Assembly (NCBI GenBank): GCA_025618425.1
Contig: CM046846.1
Location: 34,267,538-34,331,537, forward strand
Direction of reading: 5' to 3'
Length of the DNA: 64,000 nt
From: Heliocidaris tuberculata
Taxonomy: Eukaryota; Echinodermata; Echinoidea; Camarodonta; Echinometridae
Below, piece by piece: positions 57,601-64,000 of this stretch (position 1 is its first letter; each line of letters opens with the position of its first letter). A model generated the notes under the pieces. The model did no database searches. It was not told the origin of the DNA and was given only the letters and a program-made list of their open reading frames with translations. Position numbers and translations under genes: made by a program.

Positions 57601-59566
57601 TGTAGTTCGTGATTAGCCTCATTTCAGCCTTTTTAGTGTTTGTTGCAGCCAATTAAGTGCTCAAATAAATTACCTAATTTTGTAGTAGCTACTCTGTCAG
57701 TTAAAACAATTTTTACTGGGAGATTAAATATATTGATTTTTGATGTGCTTCAATTTAACATGTGTTTCTATGGGGGCTGGAATTACTCTTGTTAACCATG
57801 AAAGGTCCCTGCCAGTACCACAATTTGGGGGGGGGGGGGGATACATGTAGGCCTACAAACATGTATGATTTAATCATCATGACTTTGATCAAAATTTGCC
57901 CCTCATTAAAGGAGAATTAACCTTTCAGGAAAATCAGAGAAGCAGAATAGTGAAAGCATTAGGGAAAAAGTTGATATTTGATACATGTACCAAAATTTTA
58001 CCCTACTACTATTTCTCCCGTTAAAGATTTTGAAGACAGTGTTAAGTGCTGGTTCAGGTAGAACAATAGTTTGTTAGCTATACATGCATCTTCTAAGTTC
58101 TTTTTAGTTGCCAATTACCATATACATGTAGAGCATCATCAAACTTGAGAAAAATCTGCCATTTAAAAATCTGTCAGCTTTCTAGTTTTTCAATTTTAAC
58201 TAAAAAAGAATCTTAAATTCCAAACTGGCTCTGTCAATTGATACATGTATCTGTAAGAAAATCCTTAAAACTCATCATTTTAATATCAGAAAACTACTAT
58301 AAAATGATTTGAGCTCGGCTAGAGCCTGGATGATAGTAATACTGTGTAGGCACCTTGGGTATCCCTCACAATTGATATATGCTTGTTATAAATGTAGCAA
58401 TTCTTATTCTCCTTCTCTTTCTCCTTCTCCTTCTCTTTCTCCTTCTCCTTCTCCTCCTCCTCCTCCTTCTCCTTCTCCTCCTCCTTCTTTTCCCCCTCCC
58501 CCTCCTTCTTTTCCCCCTCCTCCTCCTTGTTCTTCTCTGTCCCCTTCTCCTCCTCCTCCTGCTTCTCCTTCTCCTCCTTCTCTTCCTCCTTCTCCTCTTC
58601 CTTCTCCACCTCCTCCCCCTCCTCCTCCTCCTCCTCCTTGTCCTTCTCTGTCTTCTTCTTCTCCTCCTCTCCTCCTTCTCCTCGTCCTCCTTCTTTCCTT
58701 CCCCCTTCTTGCTCTTACTCTTCTTCTTCTCCTCCTCCTTCTTCTTCTTCTTATCCTTCTTTTTTCTTTTTCTTCTGCCCCTTCTCCTCCTTTTTCTTTT
58801 TATTTTTCTCCTCCACTCCTTATTTTTCCACTTCTTCCTCTTCCTCCTCTTCTTTTTCCTCCTCCTTCTTCTTCTTGTTCTTCTTCTCCTTCTTCTTCTC
58901 CTTCTTCTTCTTCTTCTTCTCCTTCTTCTTCTTCTTCTTCTACTTCTTCTTCTTCTTCTCCTTCTTCTTCCGCTCCTTCTTCTCCTTCTTCTTCTCCTTC
59001 TCCTTCTTCTTTTTCTTCTTCTTCTTCTTCTTCTCCTTCTTCTTCTTTTTTTCTTCTTCTTCTTCTTTTTCTTCTTCTTCTTCTTCTTCTCCTTCTTCTT
59101 CTTCTTCTTCTTCTTCTCCTTCTTCTTCTTCTTCTTCCCCCTCCTCTTCCTTCTTCTTATAATTTTTTTCTCTTAATTTTTTTTCTCCTTTTAAATCTAG
59201 GTATGCAGGCAATTTCAATATGCATATTACAATTATACATGTACATAATAGTATTATTTAAGCCAAATGATTTTTGTCACCTGTGCATATGTGTTGTTCT
59301 GTAAAATACATTTTAATTTTCATGGCAAAACAAGAATGTGGTGATTGATTTGTAATACGTATTACAATCTTTTAAAAATTTGAACACCATTGAGAATAAG
59401 TTTTAGGTAGTCAGTTTTAAAATGCATAATTAAGAGACATGAGCTATGAACAATTTTATATTTACAGATACTTGCTCAAATGCAAGAAGACTTATTAGCT
59501 CAGAAGAAGACATTGCTACCTGCATGGAGACATATCCAAGATGTCTCAAATACTGTTCAACTCAGG
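48515..59566 (+). CDS. RING/B-box (TRIM-type) E3 ubiquitin ligase, 5' four exons
   Basis: Exons 48515-48635, 49164-49348, 53588-53737 and 59468-59566 join in phase to 185 residues; all introns are GT..AG with good donors (GTAAGT, GTCAGT) and polypyrimidine tracts. Residues 14-60 form a C3HC4 RING (C14, C17, C34, H36, C39, C42, C57, C60). Residues 106-138 form a B-box 2 (C106, H109, C118, D121, C126, C129, H135, H138). Residues 153-185 begin a coiled coil. Such proteins transfer ubiquitin from E2 to substrates. The RING with GHTYC and KNFAVLDILE resembles TRIM23-like and other TRIM proteins; the subfamily cannot be fixed because the C-terminal domain lies outside the window. Confidence 0.85.
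49164..49348 (+). CDS. TRIM-type gene exon 2: second half of the RING and linker
   Basis: After a TTTCTATTTTAG acceptor the frame gives ACLGKLVGKF, then ICCPTC, which completes the zinc ligands, and NNVQKLAKNFAVLDILEGL, a helical linker common after TRIM RINGs. Ends at CAG before GTCAGT. Exons 1 and 2 together total 102 codons. Confidence 0.87.
49600..50119. mobile_element. Decayed TTAA palindromic element G in intron 2
   Basis: ACAGGAAGTCCACACTGG at the left and inverse GATGTGGACTTCCC at the right; TTAA on the left (49596-49599), TCAA on the right. The internal GAAAGTTATGAATTTCTGAA phrase is shared with elements E and F. The arms have many mismatches, so it is older than E and K. Confidence 0.65.
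50413..50739. mobile_element. TA-flanked MITE in intron 2
   Basis: GACCAGTTCACGGTTA at the left is mirrored by TAACCGTGAACTGGCT; TA on both sides (50411-50412, 50740-50741). About 330 bp, non-coding. Mariner/Tc1-like by its TA target only. Confidence 0.65.
51150..52976 (+). pseudogene. RTE-type reverse transcriptase pseudogene
   Basis: Readable blocks: a palm-proximal RGKAAGADEVTLEM (about 51395), FGFRKGKGT (about 51837), FEDLEKAYDKVNRRM (about 51939), HQGSALSPLIF (about 52113), catalytic YADD (about 52206), then RWYGHVKRS (about 52753) and KRKRGRPRKRWMD (about 52828), typical C-terminal blocks of RTE/Proto2-like LINEs. It is broken by the MITE, a frame change near 51829, an in-frame TAG near 51929 and a frame change near 52400. 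It cannot make active enzyme. Confidence 0.85.
51531..51689. mobile_element. 159-bp palindromic MITE inside the RTE LINE
   Basis: GGGCCCCGTTGCATAAAAC at the left and the inverse GTTTTATGCAACTGGGCCC at the right, with ACCATTAATGGTAA-type words throughout. Removal restores the LINE frame (KSIL to FPVFKNKG), with a 1-2-bp T or CT duplication. Superfamily not identified. Confidence 0.85.
53044..53396. mobile_element. TA-flanked MITE near exon 3
   Basis: CTGTAAATGCTGTTATTTTC / GCGAAAATTTCCACATTTACAG ends are inverted and TA flanks both sides (53042-53043, 53397-53398). The subterminal ATTTTCGCG word occurs at both ends. About 190 bp before exon 3. Confidence 0.72.
53588..53737 (+). CDS. TRIM-type gene exon 3: B-box zinc finger
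   Basis: Begins directly after TATGTATAG and has exactly 50 codons. The B-box ligands CNEH, C, D, C..C and GPHKGH are in the right order and spacing for a type 2 B-box. The exon starts with ATG by chance; it is internal. Donor GTCAGT. Confidence 0.87.
53911..56092 (-). mobile_element. Helentron-like (HINE) element in intron 3, 2182 bp
   Basis: On the minus strand it runs from a TTAGGTGGTCTGTCGGTATC hairpin start at 56092 to the AATTCGTCACT.. end with CTAG at 53911. It includes TGACGTCATCC with CAGGCGCCATTTTGT, GCGCGCGTACG runs and a tRNA-like module. Its length agrees with the inner copy at 14871. Inserted antisense to the gene. Confidence 0.72.
54749..54827 (-). other. tRNA-like module (CCC anticodon position), minus strand
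   Basis: Reading the minus strand: TGGTCCATTGGTAAAGC, GCCTCCCATTCC, GGTTCGATTCCC, GGTGGGTCCA, T8. Same as in the other copies. Confidence 0.6.
56093..58395 (+). other. Intron 3, no feature recognised
   Basis: About 2.3 kb of ordinary AT-rich intron. A possible one-sided fragment of a TTAA palindromic element starts TTAAAGGAGAATTAACC at 57906. A G tract is at about 57829-57840. The 99-codon frame at 57099-57398 has no motif and no fitting splice sites. Confidence 0.5.
58400..59155 (+). repeat. Pyrimidine microsatellite, TTC/TCC-rich, about 0.76 kb
   Basis: Almost every base is C or T: first CTTCTC/CCTCCTCC mixtures, then long TTC runs after about 58860. Very long serine-, leucine- or phenylalanine-only frames in all plus frames and glutamate-lysine frames on minus are artefacts. 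It sits 310 bp before exon 4. Confidence 0.95.
59468..59566 (+). CDS. TRIM-type gene exon 4: start of coiled coil
   Basis: After ATATTTACAG the frame reads ILAQMQEDLLAQKKTLLPAW for 33 codons, ends CTCAGG and has donor GTAAGT. Phase 0 at both sides and heptad-like hydrophobics fit the B-box C-terminal coiled coil. It is the last exon found before the window ends. Confidence 0.75.
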
Positions 59567-61069
59567 GTAAGTAAATCATCTCAACCACTCCACCTCAAAA
59601 TAATATGGAAAGAAAGAAAATATCCAAAGGCCGGAATTCACAAAGGTGGTTTCAATTCAGACCATGGTTTATGCAGATTTTGTGGTATAAATATGCTTGA
59701 TTTAGGTAGCTTAGCGAAATGTAGTGGTGCATAAGCACGGGGGATTTAAACAAAAGAACGCAAGCGGCCAATCAGCGACAGCGTTTGTCGCTTCCGGGAT
59801 TTTACCCCCTGGGGAACGAAGACTCTGTGTCTGACAAAAGCGATCCCGTCTCCCGGTGCTGAAAAGCCGCGATTTATTTCTGGTCTTCTCTGCAGACTCG
59901 TTAAAACGCTATAGCCCCCTCTACGGCTACATTATTGTGTACTTCTACGTGTTTTTCTCTACGCGGCAAACCACTATCATGACAGGTCAAGTCTGCGGGA
60001 CACATTCATGATGATCCGTTGTATTAAATTTTCTCAATACGTATCTATCTATTCTTGTATTTATATACTTCGATAAAAACACTTGTAAATAACAATCTAA
60101 TTGTTTCGTTCTATCTTACTGGGGACTCTAAAACTATAGCATTTACTAAGAGCAGTGAGTCTATCAGTATCGAAATTCTCTGTCTTTTAAAAATATTTTT
60201 AATATATATTTTCATGGTAGGCCAAAATCAGTATGTGGGCTTTGTCGTTTAACGAGGGAATTCAAGAGAAACATCGATTTGAATACCGTTTTAAACATGT
60301 TTTCCTCATGAAGAGTATTATTGTTTATTCATAAATATTATTTATTTCTTCTTTCATTCATGGTTAAAACAAATATCCGAGAGAGTCTGGATCATTATTA
60401 CGAGGTTAAAAGTATTGCGTGCCTTTCAAATATATTGCTCTTATTGACTTCGGTTATTTCTGCCCATCACCTTTTTCTGTCAATGACCTCTTCCTAATTG
60501 AGATCCCAATCTCCATCAGAATTTTGTGCAGTAATATATGCGCCCACAAGTATAAAGTGCATGAAATAGTAAGTAAAAGGTTCGAAATTCGAAGGAAATC
60601 GTAATTTCTGATTGCCTTGCTTCAGTCTTATAATCGCAAATCCAGAGGGACAGGGTTACATGTCCCCCCCCCCCCCAACATGATGGTAATTGTCATTATG
60701 GTGATGATGATGATGTCGATGATACTACTACTAATAATAATTACATTATTAATAATATTAGTAAGTAGGCAAAAGATTGTTTTCTTGTTATATTGTGATA
60801 AGGATGTGCACTGATGAATATTGCGGATTATATTGAAGACATTCTTGTTGTCATGGCAATAACATTTCAAAGTGATTTAGAAGCTCGAAGGGAGGGGGGG
60901 GGGGCTGTAAAGGTTGCGCCGTGGCTAATTATTTACATACATCAGCCAATCCTTTTCAGTTGTTTATCCATTCCTGAATAGCCTACTGAAGCAGGGAATG
61001 ATAACATATAAAACGGAGAGAATGCAGCCCGTTCATTTGTCAGTAGTCGGAAAATTAGTCAACGTAGAG
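59567..61069 (+). other. Intron 4 (part), no exon found
   Basis: No further TRIM-type exon was recognised. A GGCCGGAATTCACAAAGG phrase at about 59628 resembles a transposon end but has no partner. C and G tracts at 60664-60676 and 60893-60903; small ATGATGATG run near 60703. Confidence 0.45.
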
Positions 61070-62301
61070 TAAGGGCGGCGCACCCGGGGCCAGGGGGCAC
61101 AGTGCCCTCCCACTTTTTCAAGTACCCCAAAAGTGTCCTTTTTACATCTGAAAAAATGCCCCCCTTCCTCTCTGATAAGTGCCCTTTTTACTACTAAAAG
61201 TGCCCCTTTTCCTTTCTAATAAGTGCCCCTTCCCCTTCTAATAAGTGTTTTTTCCCTCCTGATAAGTGCCCCTTTTCAAAATCTGATAATTGGCTCCTTA
61301 TCTCTCTAATAAGTGCCCTTTTCTTCTGATGATAAGTACATTTTTACTTCTGATAGGTGCCCCTTTTCCCTTCTAAATAGTGCCAACTTTCCCCTTCTGA
61401 TAAATGCCATTTTTACATCTCATAAGCTCCCCTTTTCCTATCTAATATGTGCCATTTTCCTCTTCTCATGAGTGCCCCTTTTCACTTCTTATAAGTGCCC
61501 CATTCCATCTCTGATAAGCGCCCTTTCCTCTTCGGATAAATGCCCCCTTTTACGTATGTTTCCCGTTGTATCTTACAAAAAAAGCCATATCTAACTTCAA
61601 ATTATCGATGCGGCTTTATGTAGTAGCAGGTACACATACATGTATTACTACAATGTAAGGCAGTGGAGCTGGAGGCAAGAGGGGCATAATGCCTACCCCC
61701 CCCCCCCAGTAAAGGAATTCTTATTCCGCTCGCTCGAATATGCCCATAATTTACACCAATTAAGGGCAATATTTTCTGAAAATCTCCCCAAAACTCCCTC
61801 GCTACGCTCGCTAGCTCTTATGAAAGCAAGCAGATCGCATAAAGTATGTTGATATAGATGTAATCCTAAAGAAAAGCGACAGGGATAATGTATGAATTAA
61901 AAGATAATTCGACATTCCCCCAATTAATTTGCTGTTGTCAATTTCATTATATCGCTATAAATGATTCTCAACCAAAGGAATTCAGCATTAGAAAAAAGTC
62001 TGAAAATGTTTGCTCGTTCGCTTCGCTCGCTCGCACATGAGTCATTAGACCACCACACACAACTGCTAATTTATTGGGGAAGCTGAAGCAGTGTCCAGAA
62101 CCACAATAAAAAGGAAGAAGATGATGCTTGATAATGTATTAATCATGTTAACTGGGCTGTAGGGTAATAACAATGTCACAAAAATGGTCCCTTTTTTCGT
62201 TTTATGTTCACCCCTTGTAGGTGCCCCCTTTTCCCCAAAAGTGCCCTATTTGGCTGGTGCCCCCCCCCCCCCCCACTTTGAAAGACGCTCCGCTGCCCCT
62301 G
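61070..62301 (+). mobile_element. Complete non-autonomous hAT element, 1232 bp, in intron 4
   Basis: Starts TAAGGGCGGCGCACCC and ends ACGCTCCGCTGCCCCTG; ACGTAGAG flanks both ends exactly (61062-61069, 62302-62309). Its left half is a chain of about a dozen GTGCCCCTTTT..TCTGATAA units of roughly 25-35 bp. It is the reference copy for 8329-9350, 6176-7007 and 3890-5425. No transposase. Confidence 0.88.
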
Positions 62302-62309
62302 ACGTAGAG

Positions 62310-63055
62310 AAATAGCCCAGGCCAAACCCGGTTCAAGCTGACAAGCTTTTTGTGAATAACATGGATAGTCTAAGTAACTGTAAGGGGGTAAAATCTCATA
62401 ATTTATGTAAAATGGGGTGACTATTTCGGGAAGGTTCCCAGACTATGTAAGTTCTATGTAAAACAAATTGCATGGGTTAATCAATGAGAACAAGAAAAGA
62501 GTAGGTCCTATTTAAGTTAATTATAGGCTAAATTGCAAGTTCAGTGTATGATAACAGAAGGACGATACAGGTAACAAACCAGTATTATGTAACAGGGAAC
62601 AAAGAAAGACATCCCAACGGAGTGAATAGGCATTGTCTAGTGCAGGCGTCAGGCCACCGGCCGAGGTGCGCTTAATCTCTCCAGAATGGAGAGTGTTCTT
62701 AGAACACTCCGAGTCATGTGCATCATAACAACTTTCGAATGACTAAAGTTCACAATTTGAACTCTTGGTAATACAATGAATAACCTATGTTTAACACTCC
62801 TACAAAATATCAACCCAATCCGACAATTCATTTCATGGCGGTTGCTATGGCCTTTTGATTCACTCTCTATTGATTTTCTTTCTTGTTTTCTTGCTCCTCA
62901 CGCTTGAATGGTCCCTCTGTAGAACAGCTGAGCTGCAATGGCACGGCTGAGCAGGGCGATCCTTCCAATATTATTTTCTCATGTTATCATGTATGTTATT
63001 ATATATATGTTTTTATAATTGGTAAATAAAATAAGAATAGTCTACCCTTAAACAT
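62310..63055. other. Spacer, no recognised gene
   Basis: Contains a small perfect hairpin (GAGTGTTCTTAGAACACTC at about 62688). Otherwise nothing identified. Confidence 0.5.
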
Positions 63056-63235
63056 TCGTTCCTGCCCTTCAGCTGAATCTTTCAAAAGAAATCTTAAGAC
63101 TTATTTGTTTTCTCTATGATTGAATTTGGTTGTGTGCACTTGGAGAGCAAAATAATTACTTTGTTTCATTTTTTCTTATTGTAAAGCGCCTTGAGCATGT
63201 TTATATGGAAAGGCGCTGTATGTATGTATGTAAAT
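63056..63235 (+). pseudogene. CR1/L2-type LINE 3' end
   Basis: A frame gives AESFKRNLKTYLFSL then a stop at 63120, the usual C-terminus of CR1/L2-like reverse transcriptases. After it, AAAGCGCCTTGAGCATG and GAAAGGCGCTGTATG form the 3' UTR stem seen in such LINEs, and GTATGTATGTA is the tail. Only the last 180 bp remain. A different family from the LINE at 37929. Confidence 0.72.
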
Positions 63236-64000
63236 CGATCAAATCAAATATAGGCCTCAACTTTAGAGCTCATTTCCTCCCTAACTGATACCAGCAAACC
63301 TATCTTACAAACTCTTTTCGTTCGCTAAATCAAAAGGGTTATAAAGTTTCAAGTTTAAAGCTGAGACTTTGTTCTATCCAAATAGAATAAAATTAGATTT
63401 GTTTGTTTGTTTGTTTGAGTGTTTGTTTGTTTGTTGTTGTTTTTTTTATTGTTGTTGATGTTTTTTATTTGTTTGTTTCTTTTTGTTTTTTCGGGGGGGG
63501 GGGGGGGTTGGTGGTTTTGTGGTGCCGGGTCACAAATGTTCAAGGACGTTTTTTGTTTAAAGGGCCCTGTCCAAGGGTCCCCGCCGCAATACTCGCAATA
63601 CACGCGAATACACCCCTCCCCTTCCCTTTCAGTCACATAACAGAGAAAAAAGAGAAGGTGAAAGAGGGTGAAAAGAAAAGAAAAAAAAATCATTACGAAA
63701 AATATGCGAATTCGCTGGCTCGCAATTTATTCATTTATTTTCATTTTTAGATTACATGCAAACATGATACTCGGTTGAAAGGCATCAGCCCCTCCCACGA
63801 GAAAATATGGCCATACGCCAGGATTTGATCATAAGTGAGCTGTTCTTTTATTTACAGGTGTGAAAAATTCGGGAGTGGGAAGGGGGTGGGTCTTGAAGTT
63901 CTTGACAAATTAAAGTCGGTTTATTTTTAAGCTTGTGCATGCAAGCCGGTGAATATAATTTAGTCAAAATTAGAAGTGAAAATTCTAAATAGAAGTCCTG
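63236..64000. other. Low-complexity right end of window
   Basis: A GTTT microsatellite (about 63397-63470), a G tract (63494-63507) and A/G-rich sequence (63640-63690) yield meaningless frames on both strands. No further exon was seen. Confidence 0.5.

Noticed and set aside
58309..59304. 331-codon frame, longest in the window, plus 265-, 211- and 96-codon companions
   Set aside because: All are translations of the pyrimidine microsatellite in different frames or strands.
63403..63750. 115-codon frame with a V/F-rich start resembling a signal segment
   Set aside because: The start is a GTTT microsatellite followed by a G tract; composition explains it.

Overview
The window is eukaryotic, intron-bearing and extremely repeat-rich. 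The frequent TAGGCCTA and TACATGTA words, together with CR1/L2- and RTE-type LINEs and hAT, TTAA, TA and Helentron-like elements, suggest a marine invertebrate deuterostome, most likely an echinoderm. That assignment is inference from base style and repeat types, not a species match.

One host gene is convincingly supported: a plus-strand RING/B-box (TRIM-type) E3 ubiquitin ligase, of which four 5' exons are visible (48515-48635, 49164-49348, 53588-53737, 59468-59566). They splice in phase into 185 residues: a C3HC4 RING, a B-box type 2 finger and the start of a coiled coil. The remainder should lie to the right of the window. Its introns are loaded with transposons: a TTAA palindrome, two TA-flanked MITEs and an RTE LINE with a 16-bp target duplication in intron 2; a 2.18-kb Helentron-like element and a 0.76-kb pyrimidine microsatellite in intron 3.

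Region by region. 1-5.4 kb: low-complexity DNA, a diverged tandem repeat, and a hAT-type composite with two smaller nested hAT elements. 5.5-10.6 kb: a 5.08-kb element with inverted ends, ACGT-rich subterminal arrays, a perfect 6-bp target duplication and a broken integrase-type transposase remnant, invaded by at least four other elements. 10.9-12.4 kb: a palindromic MITE, a TA element and a hAT with a perfect 8-bp duplication. 12.4-20.8 kb: an 8.4-kb element with about 1.2-1.3-kb inverted repeats and a perfect 6-bp duplication, whose interior holds two nested Helentron-like copies. 20.8-33.6 kb: mosaic of palindromic elements, TTAA elements and a 1.86-kb hAT-like insertion. 33.6-46.5 kb: Helentron-like copies, several with tRNA-like modules, plus a dead CR1/L2-type LINE broken by a 410-bp TTAA MITE. 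46.5-64 kb: the TRIM-type gene and its flanks, a second hAT copy of the 61-kb type and a LINE 3' end.

No element in the window appears able to move by itself: every transposase or reverse transcriptase remnant has stops, frame breaks or missing parts. The main interest is the nesting, which gives relative insertion order from sequence alone, and the recurring Helentron-like family that carries tRNA-like modules. No database or folding program was used; all boundaries were read by eye.
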